61,035 nt of DNA from Actinomycetes bacterium (GCA_021793295.1 JAJYTA010000006.1:1-61035), one strand, 5' to 3'; positions 34,681 to 43,348 are shown, counted from the stretch's first letter. The notes: generated by a model from the sequence alone, not told the origin. Numbers and translations: made by a program.

Positions 34681-35777
34681 GGGACTCCTGTCTCCGAAGT
34701 GGCAACGGTCTGCGAGTAGGTCGGGTAGTCGGTGTAACCGCGGTGGTCGCCACCGTAGGCCTTGGTCATGTCCGGAGTGGCCAGCGGCGCCCCCGCCTGC
34801 ATCCTCGTGGGCAGGTCGGGGTTGGCGATGAACAGCTTGCCGAACGAGATGAGGTCCGCGGCTCCGTTGTCGAGGAGCCGGAGGTGCTCCGGTCCGGTGT
34901 GCCCGCCAGGCGTAGCGGGGTTGAGCATGAACGGGCCACTCCACGCCTGTCGCAACAGCGGCGTGAACTCCGGGTCTTGTGTCTCCAGCACGTGCAGATA
35001 GGCGAGCCCGAGTGCGTCCAGAGCATTCAGGACCAGCGGATAGGTGTCGCGATGGTCGTCCTCGACGATGTCGTTGAGCGGGTTGGCCGGAGACAGGCGC
35101 AGACCCGTGCGATCCGGTCCGATCGCCGCTGCAATCGCCTGCGTCGTTTCGATGACCAGCCGGGCCCGCCGGGCCGGGGACCCGCCCCATTCGTCGCTGC
35201 GCTGATTGGCGTTGGTGGACAGGAACTGGTGCAGCAGGTAGCCGTTGGCGCCGTGGACCTCCACGCCGTCGAAGCCGGCCGCGACCGCGTTTCTGGCGGC
35301 GTCGACGAAGTCCGAAATGGTCTGTTCGACCTCGGCCGAAGTGAGTTCGCGCGGGACGACGAAATCCTGTCTGCCCTGGACGGTGAAGATCTGTCCGGCC
35401 GCGCGGACCGGTGAGGGCCCGACCGGCGTCTGCGGGCTGGGGTACGAGTCCGGGTGGCCGATCCGGCCGGTGTGCATCAGTTGCGCGAAGATCACTCCAC
35501 CCTCGGCGTGGACGGCGTCGGTGACCCGCCGCCACGCCTCCACCTGTACGGCAGAGTGCAGGCCGGGTGTATGGGGATAGCCCTGTCCGACGACACTCGG
35601 CTGAATGCCTTCAGTCACGATCAGGCCCGCCTCGGCCCGCTGGCGGTAGTACGTGGCCGTGTCGTCCGTGACGCTGTTCTCCGGACCGTAGGCCCGACTA
35701 CGCGTCATCGGTGACATGACGATGCGGTTGGTCAACTTCTGGTTGCCGACCTCGATGGGATCGAAGGCGGTGCTCAT
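34677..35777 (-). CDS. Old Yellow Enzyme family alkene reductase (NemA-like)
   Basis: A 366-residue FMN TIM-barrel reductase for electrophilic alkenes, nitro compounds or quinones. Features include NRIVMSPMTRSRA at the first strand, FAQLMHTGRIGHP, the substrate-binding EVHGANGYLLHQFLSTNANQ (the HxxN pair), RSDEWGGS, and the FMN-phosphate site SFGKLFIANPDLP. ATG 35777 lies behind AGGAGACCCTCC. It forms an operon with the MarR gene, suggesting inducible detoxification of reactive alkenes. The physiological substrate is unknown. Confidence 0.94.
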   Translation of the reverse strand: MSTAFDPIEVGNQKLTNRIVMSPMTRSRAYGPENSVTDDTATYYRQRAEAGLIVTEGIQPSVVGQGYPHTPGLHSAVQVEAWRRVTDAVHAEGGVIFAQLMHTGRIGHPDSYPSPQTPVGPSPVRAAGQIFTVQGRQDFVVPRELTSAEVEQTISDFVDAARNAVAAGFDGVEVHGANGYLLHQFLSTNANQRSDEWGGSPARRARLVIETTQAIAAAIGPDRTGLRLSPANPLNDIVEDDHRDTYPLVLNALDALGLAYLHVLETQDPEFTPLLRQAWSGPFMLNPATPGGHTGPEHLRLLDNGAADLISFGKLFIANPDLPTRMQAGAPLATPDMTKAYGGDHRGYTDYPTYSQTVATSETGVP

Positions 35778-35808
35778 GGAGGGTCTCCTCTGGGTGGTCC
35801 GGAAATTA

Positions 35809-35860
35809 CTTATCCGAACAACTTCATGGAGCCGAGACGCATTCCTTAGCCGAGCAACTT
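35809..35860. promoter_or_regulatory. 16-base direct repeats upstream of the OYE-MarR operon (candidate MarR operator)
   Basis: CTTATCCGAACAACTT (35809-35824) and CTTAGCCGAGCAACTT (35845-35860) differ at two positions and start 36 bases apart. Each contains a weak dyad TTA..CCGA..AA. They are the only repeats in the leader of the operon starting at 35777, so they are the best candidates for MarR binding. Confidence 0.55.
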
Positions 35861-35889
35861 TTTTGGTTGGCCCAGGAATGCTGGGAACC

Positions 35890-37368
35890 TCATGCAGCCG
35901 AGGCGGCGGGGGCGAGGGACGGCGGGGTGCGCACGCCGAAGCGGGTGCGCAACGCCCTCCGAGCGGCATAGAAGCCGCTCATGCCATGCACGGCCGGACC
36001 CGGCGGGGTCGACGCGGAACACAGGTACACCCCGGGCACCGGCGTCGCATAGGGGTCCCACCGCAGCGTCGGGCGGGCCAGGATCTGCCACAGGTTCATC
36101 GCGCCGGCAGCGATGTCACCGTTGATGTAGTTCGCGTTGTGTTCGGCCATCTCGACAGCCGGGATGGTCCGGCGCGCGACGACGAGGTCGCCGAAGCCCG
36201 GGGCGAACCGCTCGATCTGCGCTTGAACGACGTCACCCACGTCGACGCTGGAGCCCGCGGGGACATGTGTGTACGTCCAGAACGGGCGCAGCCCGCCGAC
36301 CTCACGGCCCGGATCGAACACCGCCGGGTCGGAAGCGAGGATCATCGGCCGCTCGGCATGCCGCCCAGCAGCCACCTCGGCCTCGGCATGCGCCATCTCC
36401 GCCAGTGTGCCGCCCACATGAATGGTGCCCGCGTGGGCGACCTCCGGGTGCGCCCACGGAACCGGGCCGGACAGGACGAAATCGACCTTGGCCGCGGCGT
36501 TGCCGTACCGGAACCGCTCGAGCGAGCGCTGGTAGCGCCGCGGCAGCCGATCGCCCATGATGTGCAGCAGCCCCCGTGGTGTGGTGTCGAACAGATACGC
36601 GTGCGCCGGCGGCAGCTGGGCGAACGACGTGATCTCGACCCCGGTCTCGATCACGCCACCGTGCGCACGAAGATCGTCCACCAAAGCGTCGACGATGGCT
36701 TGGCTACCGCCGACCGGCAGCGGCCAGCCCGGAGAGTGCGCCAACGCGCCGAGCGACAGCGCCGTTCCCGCAGCCGTCAGCGTCGGCAGCCGGCAGATCG
36801 CATGGGCAGCCACACCCATCAACAGCGCCGGAGCCACCTCGCCGCGCCAGCGCCGGCGGCCCAGCGGCGTTCCCTGCTCGGCCACGTGCAGGCCGAACTG
36901 GGCGGCCGTCAGGAGGTCGGCCGGCAGACTACGGCGATCGCCCAACGCGGTGTCGACCACCGCCGGCGCGTGGCGGGCCAGCGGGCCCAGGAGTCGGCGC
37001 CATGCCGGGCCGTCGGGCCCGAGCTCGTCCACCGTCCGGTCCAGGTCGCGGTAGGCGATGCCCGCGCGTCCGCCGTCGAGCGGCTGGGCGTACGAGACCT
37101 CGGGGTAGTTCAACCGGACTCCGCGGGCACGTAAGTCGAATGCGCGGAAGAACGGCGATGCCGCCGCCATCGGATGCACCGCGGAACAGACGTCGTGGAC
37201 GATGCCTGGTGCCAGCCCGAGGTCCATGGTGCGGGCCCCGCCGCCGATGGTCGGCTGCGCTTCGACGACGCGAACGTCGAGTCCCGCCCGAGCCAGGACC
37301 ACCGCGGCGGCCAGGCCGTTGGGGCCAGAACCCACCACTACCGCGTCGCACTGCTCAGTGGCCTGCAC
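35890..37368 (-). CDS. phytoene-desaturase-like FAD-dependent oxidoreductase
   Basis: A 492-residue flavoprotein of the COG1233 (CrtI/PYROXD2-like) family. The dinucleotide motif AVVVGSGPNGLAAAVVLARAG is at the N-terminus with the GIGA-type follow-on TIGGGARTMDLG; the C-terminal FAD signature is PGVYLCSASTPPGPAVHGMSG. No carotenoid genes (crtE, crtB) lie nearby, so this is probably the non-carotenoid branch of the family. GTG 37368 follows GGGAGG. Substrate unknown; it may act on hydrophobic polyenes or lipids. Confidence 0.88.
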   Translation of the reverse strand: MQATEQCDAVVVGSGPNGLAAAVVLARAGLDVRVVEAQPTIGGGARTMDLGLAPGIVHDVCSAVHPMAAASPFFRAFDLRARGVRLNYPEVSYAQPLDGGRAGIAYRDLDRTVDELGPDGPAWRRLLGPLARHAPAVVDTALGDRRSLPADLLTAAQFGLHVAEQGTPLGRRRWRGEVAPALLMGVAAHAICRLPTLTAAGTALSLGALAHSPGWPLPVGGSQAIVDALVDDLRAHGGVIETGVEITSFAQLPPAHAYLFDTTPRGLLHIMGDRLPRRYQRSLERFRYGNAAAKVDFVLSGPVPWAHPEVAHAGTIHVGGTLAEMAHAEAEVAAGRHAERPMILASDPAVFDPGREVGGLRPFWTYTHVPAGSSVDVGDVVQAQIERFAPGFGDLVVARRTIPAVEMAEHNANYINGDIAAGAMNLWQILARPTLRWDPYATPVPGVYLCSASTPPGPAVHGMSGFYAARRALRTRFGVRTPPSLAPAASAA

Positions 37369-37423
37369 TCATCCTCCCGGAAGATCCGCCCCTCGAGCGC
37401 ATCATCCTACGGATGCGGCCGCC

Positions 37424-37834
37424 TCACTCCGACGGCGGCGGGGTCATCGTGTCGACGTAGAGCAAGCTCCCGGCCGGGGTGACGTGCAAGGTGGAGTCGG
37501 TCAGCAACAGCTTGCGCAACTTCTCGGCCGTCATGTTGTTGCGTTCGGCCACCACCGCCAGCTTGTCACCCAGCGCGTCGATGGCTTGTTGCCCGCTCAT
37601 CGCCTCGGGCAGCATCGTGACGCCCTCACCGGTAGCGAGCTGCTGGTCGTCGGGGGTCGTGCTGCCCCCGTCACCGTCGGTCTGTGTCTCCGCCGGCCCG
37701 ACGGCCACGGTGCCGTCGTCGTCGGAGCTGCCCGACAACCCCACCGCCGCAGCGACCGCGGCGACGATGACAACTGCTGCCGTGGTCACGGCGATCATGA
37801 TGTTCCGACCACGAACTTCGCTGCTCTCCGACAC
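37424..37834 (-). CDS. membrane-anchored small protein with DSTLHVTPAGSLLYVD motif
   Basis: A protein of about 136 residues: a short cytoplasmic tail, one membrane helix (MIAVTTAAVVIVAAVAAAVGL), a low-complexity Asp/Gly/Thr linker, then about 60 residues ending KLLLTDSTLHVTPAGSLLYVDTM. In many actinobacterial secreted proteins the short motif (LL..D.TLHV...G.L.YVD) sits just before a catalytic domain. Here the protein stops soon after it. GTG 37834 is chosen because AGGAGG lies eight bases upstream; GTG 37840 is too close. It could be a functional accessory protein or the remnant of a longer gene. Confidence 0.65.
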   Translation of the reverse strand: MSESSEVRGRNIMIAVTTAAVVIVAAVAAAVGLSGSSDDDGTVAVGPAETQTDGDGGSTTPDDQQLATGEGVTMLPEAMSGQQAIDALGDKLAVVAERNNMTAEKLRKLLLTDSTLHVTPAGSLLYVDTMTPPPSE

Positions 37835-37923
37835 TGCCACGACCTCCTACTGTGGTGTTCGTCCATCTCTTCGACGGATGGAACCCCAGGGCGGTTTCGT
37901 CCCGGATCGAATCCGTCTCGGGG

Positions 37924-37972
37924 CACGAAAAAGAGCCAGGGGCGGGGACGGTGTTGGCGTCCCCGCCCCTGG
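37924..37972 (-). terminator. intrinsic terminator of the metzincin gene
   Basis: Perfect 15-base arms CCAGGGGCGGGGACG (37936-37950) and complement (37958-37972) enclose a 7-base loop. Read on the minus strand they are followed by CTCTTTTTCG, a classical U tract. It lies about 35 bases past the metzincin stop. Confidence 0.92.
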
Positions 37973-38006
37973 CGGCGGTGTTCAGCTCAGCTGTTCAGCT
38001 GATCGA

Positions 38007-40409
38007 TCAGCTCTCCATCGCGTTGCGACGAGTACGTGCGTACAGCGCCGCACCAAGGCCGAGCAGCACCAGGCCGCCGGCGAGAGCGATCAGGTTGGAC
38101 GAGCTGGCACCGGTGTCAGGCAGGTCGTCGTCACCGTCTTCGGTGCCTTCCTCGCTGCCGTTGTCGTCACCGTTGTCGTCGTCATCGGAGTCGACGTCGA
38201 CGGTGAACCCGACCGGGCCGGCCTCACTCGAGGTGACGTCGTTGATCGTCTGCGTGGCGACGACGGAGCACTCACCCGTCGGAAGGTTCTCCTCGGCCTT
38301 GTACTCCCAGTTGCCCTCGTCGTCGACCGTGGCCTCACCCTCGAGGGTGAAGTCGTCACCGCAGGTGACCGTCAGGTTGACCGTGGCACCGGCGATACCC
38401 GTACCGCTGAAGACCGGAGTGGCCGTCGTGGCGGTGTCGCCGTCCTCAGGCTTGCTGATGGCCGGAGCGTCGACCGGGACGACGACGCTGACCTCAGCGG
38501 TCTGCGGCACGACGATGTCGCCGACCGTCTGCTGAGCGGTGATCGTCGAGTTGCCGTAGGCCAGCTCGGCGACCGTGGCGGTCCAGTTGCCCTCGTCGTC
38601 GGCGGTGGCGTCGGCCACGGTGTCGTCGCCGATGGTCAGCGAGACGGCCGCACCGGGCTCGGCGGTACCGGTGACCTCGAGGTCGCTCGGCTCCACCTCA
38701 GCACCGTCCTCGGGGGCGGTGATGGTGATCGGCGCAGCGTCGAACGGCTCGGCCGTCCCGGACAGCTCGTAGTTGCCGAGGCTGCCGTAGGAGGTGTAGC
38801 CGGAACCGTTGGACGCGGTGTTGTCAGCCGGGTCGCCCTTGCCGGTGCCCGAGACGGCCACGTAGTACACGCCGCCGTCGAGCTCCTGCTCGATGCTGGC
38901 ATCGAGGCCGCTGGCGGTGCGGCCGGTCGGCGGGCTGGCGAGGTCGGTAGCCGCCTCCGGGTTGTCCTCGGCAACGAGGTTGCCCTCGGAGTCGTAGACC
39001 TCGAGCAGGATGTCGAGGTTCGGCTCCGTCGTGGCCGGCGTCGCGTTCACACTGACCGGGCCACCGCTGGTCACCAGCTCGAACATGTCGCGGTCGTCGC
39101 TGGTCTCGACGATGCCGGTCGCGGTGAACTCGCCGGAAGCGTTGTCCAGCGCGCTGGCGCCGTCCATGCCGTTGCTGTGGTCGTCGTCGGCGTAAGCCGC
39201 GCGGCCACCGTAGTTGAACTCAGCGGTCAACTCTTCACCAGGCGGGTCGCAGTCACCGTTCGGACCGATCGCCCAGAAGTTCGACCCCGGGGCGGGGTTG
39301 TTCGGGTCATCGGCGTCGGTGCAGTACATGCCCTCGAGGTAGAACGAACCATCGCTGTTGTACAGCACGAACTGGCGGTAGGTCGCGTCGGTGTTGGCGA
39401 TCTCGGCGACGTCGTCCTGGTCGGGTTGCGACGCACCGGGGTAGTCACCGTTGGACCACTGCGACAGCGGGGTGAACCACGGCGCACCCATGATCGGGCC
39501 CCACAGGCTGTCCGGCTCGGCCGGCGTGTCGCCGTAGTACTCGTCGTCGTCGATACCGTGGTGGGCCAGACCGAACGTGTGGCCGGCCTCGTGCGAAGCG
39601 GTGTTGCCCACGTCGCGCGCGTTGCCCTGGCGAGCGTTGGGCGCGAAGACCAGAGCCGGAGAGTAGAAGGCGTTACCGAAGCCGTTCAGCCAGGCCCGGC
39701 CGCTCGCTCCTTCGGCCGGAGCGATGTCGACGGTGTCGGTGATGACGACCGTCATGCCGAACTCACCGTCGTCCTCCGAGGTGCGCAACAGCGCATCCTC
39801 ACCGGGGTCGGTGGTCGTCACGTTGATGTTGAACGGAGCGAAGTCCTCCGCCACCGTGGCCCAGACTTCGTATTCGTAGTCGTCGTCGCCCGCTCCGGCG
39901 GCGGGGGCGAGCTCGTAGACGTCTTCCTCGTAGTAGCGGTTCCACTCGGTGTTCTCGACGGTGGCGCCGTCGAAGTCGAGGTAGATCGTGTACGGCGCAC
40001 CGGGCTTGGAGCCACCCGCGGGGTCGCCGGGAACGTCACCGGCCGGCGGGGCGTCGGACTCGCCGTGCTCGTCGGCCCCGTCGAACACGTCGGTGTAGGA
40101 CAGGACACCGTTCTGGCTGACGATGGCCTTCTCGGCCTCGATGAGCTCGGTGACCTTGCTGACCGACAGTCCTGCGTGGTCGGCTGCGGCCGAAAGGGTG
40201 GACTCGGCGTACTGCGCGAGCCGCTCAGCGCCGCTGGCAGACGGGTCGACCGGAGATGCTTCGCCGGACTGCAGGCCGCCGCCCACCTCGGCTTGATCGG
40301 GTTTGGTTTCGTTTGCTGAGGCAGGTGCAGCGGCCCCCGCGACAACGAGGGCGCCGGCTCCCACCGACGCCATCGCGGCCACAAGCCGCCGAGGAGTTGT
40401 CGAACTCAA
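38007..40409 (-). CDS. secreted metzincin-type metalloprotease with LPDTG sortase anchor
   Basis: An 800-residue wall-anchored protease. A signal peptide (about 1-32, ending APASA) is followed by a proregion and a catalytic domain. The zinc motif HEAGHTFGLAH (273-283) matches HExxHxxGxxH, and PIMGAPW (306-311) supplies a Met-turn; the domain resembles immune-inhibitor-A-like or related metzincins. Residues about 430-530 look like a bacterial pre-peptidase C-terminal domain (DDRDMFELVTSGGPVSVNA). Two Ig-like repeats of about 85 residues follow. The C-terminus has an acidic spacer, LPDTG, a hydrophobic helix and an Arg-rich tail. Start TTG 40409. The divergent class E sortase next door is the obvious candidate to anchor it. 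Confidence 0.88.
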   Translation of the reverse strand: MSSTTPRRLVAAMASVGAGALVVAGAAAPASANETKPDQAEVGGGLQSGEASPVDPSASGAERLAQYAESTLSAAADHAGLSVSKVTELIEAEKAIVSQNGVLSYTDVFDGADEHGESDAPPAGDVPGDPAGGSKPGAPYTIYLDFDGATVENTEWNRYYEEDVYELAPAAGAGDDDYEYEVWATVAEDFAPFNINVTTTDPGEDALLRTSEDDGEFGMTVVITDTVDIAPAEGASGRAWLNGFGNAFYSPALVFAPNARQGNARDVGNTASHEAGHTFGLAHHGIDDDEYYGDTPAEPDSLWGPIMGAPWFTPLSQWSNGDYPGASQPDQDDVAEIANTDATYRQFVLYNSDGSFYLEGMYCTDADDPNNPAPGSNFWAIGPNGDCDPPGEELTAEFNYGGRAAYADDDHSNGMDGASALDNASGEFTATGIVETSDDRDMFELVTSGGPVSVNATPATTEPNLDILLEVYDSEGNLVAEDNPEAATDLASPPTGRTASGLDASIEQELDGGVYYVAVSGTGKGDPADNTASNGSGYTSYGSLGNYELSGTAEPFDAAPITITAPEDGAEVEPSDLEVTGTAEPGAAVSLTIGDDTVADATADDEGNWTATVAELAYGNSTITAQQTVGDIVVPQTAEVSVVVPVDAPAISKPEDGDTATTATPVFSGTGIAGATVNLTVTCGDDFTLEGEATVDDEGNWEYKAEENLPTGECSVVATQTINDVTSSEAGPVGFTVDVDSDDDDNGDDNGSEEGTEDGDDDLPDTGASSSNLIALAGGLVLLGLGAALYARTRRNAMES

Positions 40410-40669
40410 TGTCTCTATCTCCCGGGTGTCATCAAACTAGGGGGATGTGGATCGTGCCGAAGGCACGGTAGCAGACGGCACGTAGAGATCCACCCCTCTT
40501 GTAGTGATGGCATGTCCGATCCAGCACGATCGGTCCAGGTTCACCCGCGTAGCCACCACACTCGCCCGAGTTCGACCGCATCCCCCAGATGCGGCGACTG
40601 TCCGCCGAAGGGCTGACACGGGCGGCTACCGGTCTCGGACACGTGGTCGCGCCCGTTAGGCTTTCTCCC

Positions 40670-41389
40670 ATGCATCGCAAGGCCGGCCGGGGCCGTCGCA
40701 GAGCCCCGAAGCGTAGGAGCGCGCCCAAGAGCAGCCCATTGGCCATGATCGCCGGCGGTTTCGGAGAACTCCTCCTGACCGCCGGCGCACTGGTGCTGCT
40801 CTTCGTCGTCTACACCCTGTGGGGCACCGGCATCCAAACCGCATCAGCGCAGGACGACCTACGCCAGCAACTCGACTTCAGCGGCGGCCAGATCGAGAAG
40901 CAGGACCCGGGCGCGCTCGACGAGCTCGAGCTCGGTGACGCCTACGGCATCATGCGCATCCCCCGCTTCGGCGAAGACTGGGAGTGGATCATCGTCCAGG
41001 GCACCGAAGACGCGGACCTGAAGTCCGGTCCGGGACACTACCTCGACAGTGCCGACCCCGGTGAGGTCGGCAACTTCGCCATCGCCGGACACCGCTCCGG
41101 CCACGGTGAGCCGTTCGCCGCCTTCCCCGAACTCCGCGTCGGCGACACCGTCGAGATCGAGACCGCCACCGGCATCTTCACCTACCAGCTCGACGACGCC
41201 CCCGACGGCGACTCGAACGGCAACAAGATCAACATCAACGACGCCTGGGTCGTGGACCCGGTTCCCGGCGAGCCCAAGGACACCGAACCCACCGAACGCC
41301 GCATAACCCTCACGACATGCTGGCCACGGTTCGGCTCGACACACCGGATGTATGCCACGGGCACGCTCGTCGGCGGGGAGGCACTCTAG
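40670..41389 (+). CDS. srtE: class E sortase
   Basis: A 239-residue membrane-anchored transpeptidase. A basic N-terminus (RKAGRGRRRAPKRRSAPK) precedes one membrane helix (ELLLTAGALVLLFVVYTLWG); the sortase barrel follows with IMRIPRFGEDWEWIIVQG, the catalytic His in NFAIAGHRSGHG, Cys in TLTTCWPRFGS, and Arg in HRMYATGTLV. TLTTC is the class E form. ATG 40670 is preferred over upstream frames. The gene is divergent from the LPDTG metzincin and is followed without a gap by a 51-residue membrane protein conserved beside actinobacterial sortases. Confidence 0.93.
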   Translation: MHRKAGRGRRRAPKRRSAPKSSPLAMIAGGFGELLLTAGALVLLFVVYTLWGTGIQTASAQDDLRQQLDFSGGQIEKQDPGALDELELGDAYGIMRIPRFGEDWEWIIVQGTEDADLKSGPGHYLDSADPGEVGNFAIAGHRSGHGEPFAAFPELRVGDTVEIETATGIFTYQLDDAPDGDSNGNKININDAWVVDPVPGEPKDTEPTERRITLTTCWPRFGSTHRMYATGTLVGGEAL

Positions 41390-41545
41390 ATGTACGCGTG
41401 GCTGTGGCGGCGGCTGCCAGGCCCGTGGCCGGTACGACTGCTGATCTACCTCGTGCTGCTCGCTGCCGTCGTCTATGCGCTGTTCATCTGGGTCTTTCCG
41501 TGGGTGGAAGAGACCTTCGACATCAACAACGTGACGGTCGGCTGA
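41390..41545 (+). CDS. 51-residue single-pass membrane protein next to sortase
   Basis: The ATG directly follows the sortase stop codon (TAGATG), and the frame runs to TGA at 41543. The product begins MYAWLWRRLPGPWPVRLL, has one membrane helix (LIYLVLLAAVVYALFIWVF) and a short outside tail (VEETFDINNVTVG). A small protein of this pattern recurs downstream of class E sortase genes in actinomycetes as far as I recall, so it is probably real and co-translated. Function unknown; it may be a sortase accessory. Confidence 0.8.
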   Translation: MYAWLWRRLPGPWPVRLLIYLVLLAAVVYALFIWVFPWVEETFDINNVTVG

Positions 41546-41586
41546 CCGCGCCGCAGCGGGCGCGGCCAGCCCCGGGGGGTACGTGA

Positions 41587-41871
41587 TCAGCCGCCCGCGA
41601 CGGCGGGGATGATCGAGACCTTGGTTCCGTCCGGCGTGGGCGTCGACAAGCCCTCGGCGAAACGCACGTCGTCGTCGTTGACGTAGACGTTGACGAAGCG
41701 GCGGATCTGGCCGGTGTCGTCGAGCACGCGGGCACCGATGCCGGGGTATGCCGCGTCGAGGGCCGCGATGACGTCGCCGAGCGTGGCGTCCGCGTTCACG
41801 TCCACCGTGACGTCGGTCTCGCCGTTGGTGTACGTGCGCAGAATCGTCGGTACTCGGATGGCAACGGTCAT
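41587..41871 (-). CDS. MoaD/ThiS-family ubiquitin-like sulfur carrier
   Basis: A 94-residue beta-grasp protein (VAIRVPTILRTYTNGETDV, then LGDVIAALDAAYPGIGARV, then RRFVNVYVNDDDVRF) ending in the diagnostic Gly-Gly (IPAVAGG), which is adenylated and thiocarboxylated in carriers such as CysO, ThiS and MoaD. It is encoded 68 bases after threonine synthase on the same strand, under the same SAM riboswitch. That association suggests a role in sulfur amino-acid rather than molybdopterin synthesis (inference). No Mec-type peptidase or CysM gene is in the window. Confidence 0.9.
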   Translation of the reverse strand: MTVAIRVPTILRTYTNGETDVTVDVNADATLGDVIAALDAAYPGIGARVLDDTGQIRRFVNVYVNDDDVRFAEGLSTPTPDGTKVSIIPAVAGG

Positions 41872-41939
41872 GAGTGCCTGTCCTCCATGTGTGTTCGTCA
41901 GGGGTGCCCGATGCGGCGAGGATACGTTCGGACCGACGA

Positions 41940-43217
41940 TCAGTCGGCCGAAACGAGTTGGTGAAAGGCGTCGGTGGTCGGCGCGATGGTTCCGGCCGGT
42001 CCGACGACCGGGGCGACCGCGTCGAGGGTCTTCAGACCCATACCGGTGTTGAAGATGACCGTCTCGGCGCCGGGATCAAGCTTCCCCTCGCGCAACAACT
42101 TGGCGAGCACGGCGACGGTCACACCCCCGGCCGTCTCGGCGAAGATGCCTTCGGTCCGGGCCAGCAGCCGGATCCCCTCGACGACCTCGTCGTCGGTGAC
42201 GTCGTCGACCGCTCCACCCGTGCGGCGGGTGACGTCGAGCACGTACGGCCCGTCGGCCGGGTTACCGATGGCCAGCGACTTCGCGATGGTGTCCGGTCGC
42301 ACCGGCCGCACGACGTCGTGGCCGGACTTGAACGCCTCGGCCACCGGCGCACAACCGGTCGCCTGGGCCCCGAAGATCGCCGGTTGCTCACCCTCGACGA
42401 CGCCGAGATCGACCAGTTCGCGAAACGCCTTGTCGACCTTGACCAGCTGCGCACCACTGGCCACCGGGATGACCACTTGCTGCGGCAGGCGCCAGCCGAG
42501 CTGCTCGACCGTCTCGTACCCGAGCGTCTTCGAGCCTTCGGCGTAATACGGGCGGACGTTGACGTTGACGAACGCCCAGTCCTCGTGCTCGCCGGCGAGC
42601 TCAGAAGCCAGCCGGTTCACGTCGTCGTAGTTTCCGTCGACGGCGACCAGGGTGGTTCCGTACACCGCGCTGGTCGTGATCTTCTGCTGTTCGAGGTTGC
42701 TGGGGATGAACACATAGCTGCGGATCCCCGCGCGGGCGGCCGCGGCGGCGACGGCGTTGGCGAGGTTGCCGGTGGACGGGCAGGCCAGCACCGTGAAGCC
42801 CAGCTCTCGCGCCGCGGCCAGCGCCACGGCCACCACCCGGTCCTTGAACGAATGCGTCGGGTTGGCGGCGTCGTTCTTGATCCAGAGGGCTTTCAGGCCG
42901 AGCTCTCGGGCGAGGTTGTCCGCGCGGACCAGCGGCGTGAAGCCCGGGTCGGTGTTCGGGATGTCAGCGACGTGAGCCGGCACCGGCAGCAGGTCGCGGT
43001 AGCGCCAGATGGAGCGAGGCCCACTCTCGATCCGCTCGCGGGTCACAGCGCCGAAGTCGTAGGCCACCTCGAGGGGGCCGAAACACTCCAGACAGGCATA
43101 GTGCGGGCCGAGCGGCACGTCGGCGCCGCACTCGCGACATGAAAGATGTGTGGCCCGCCCCAGATCCGGTCCCCCAGAACGGGTGACGCCGCTGGCGGAT
43201 GGGTGCGTGATGGTCAT
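41940..43217 (-). CDS. thrC: threonine synthase
   Basis: A 425-residue PLP enzyme converting O-phosphohomoserine to threonine. An N-terminal small domain has two Cys pairs (LSCRECGADV, ACLECFG), a possible zinc ribbon seen in this subclass. The PLP Lys lies in NPTHSFKDRVV, and the phosphate loop is CPSTGNLANAVAA. ATG 43217 follows GGAGGGACC. A SAM riboswitch precedes the gene; homoserine-derived flux splits between threonine and methionine, which explains SAM sensing. It is downstream of, but separately controlled from, the Doc/RHH pair. Confidence 0.95.
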   Translation of the reverse strand: MTITHPSASGVTRSGGPDLGRATHLSCRECGADVPLGPHYACLECFGPLEVAYDFGAVTRERIESGPRSIWRYRDLLPVPAHVADIPNTDPGFTPLVRADNLARELGLKALWIKNDAANPTHSFKDRVVAVALAAARELGFTVLACPSTGNLANAVAAAAARAGIRSYVFIPSNLEQQKITTSAVYGTTLVAVDGNYDDVNRLASELAGEHEDWAFVNVNVRPYYAEGSKTLGYETVEQLGWRLPQQVVIPVASGAQLVKVDKAFRELVDLGVVEGEQPAIFGAQATGCAPVAEAFKSGHDVVRPVRPDTIAKSLAIGNPADGPYVLDVTRRTGGAVDDVTDDEVVEGIRLLARTEGIFAETAGGVTVAVLAKLLREGKLDPGAETVIFNTGMGLKTLDAVAPVVGPAGTIAPTTDAFHQLVSAD

Positions 43218-43231
43218 GACAGAGGTCCCTC

Positions 43232-43348
43232 CTCATCTCTCCCGCGGGTCGCGGGCCGGAATTGGCACCGCCGTCGCGTCGAGATGAGGTCGCCGGCGGA
43301 CGGTTGCCGGGGCTTCGTCGGGCCGGTCCCTCTGCCCCTCTGGATGAG
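43232..43348 (-). ncRNA. SAM riboswitch (S-box) in the thrC leader
   Basis: Read on the minus strand, the leader has the S-box core in order: P1 5' strand CTCATC (43343-43348), AGAGGGGCAGAGGGACCGG, CCCGACGAAGCCCCGGCAACC, then CGGTGCCAATTCCGGCCCG and P1 3' strand GATGAG (43232-43237). The P1 strands are complementary. The thrC ribosome site GGAGGGACC follows at once, so control may be by translation initiation; no separate terminator hairpin with U tract is visible. SAM binding should lower thrC and sulfur-carrier expression. Confidence 0.93.

Noticed and set aside
35890-37368. A carotenoid biosynthesis locus
   Set aside because: Only one CrtI-like flavoprotein is present; no phytoene synthase, prenyltransferase or cyclase lies nearby.
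37479-40319. A 946-codon open frame opposite the metzincin gene
   Set aside because: It is a mirror of the GC-rich third positions; the product is Val/Gly/Arg repetitive with no domain, while the other strand encodes a clear protease with signal peptide, zinc motif and anchor.
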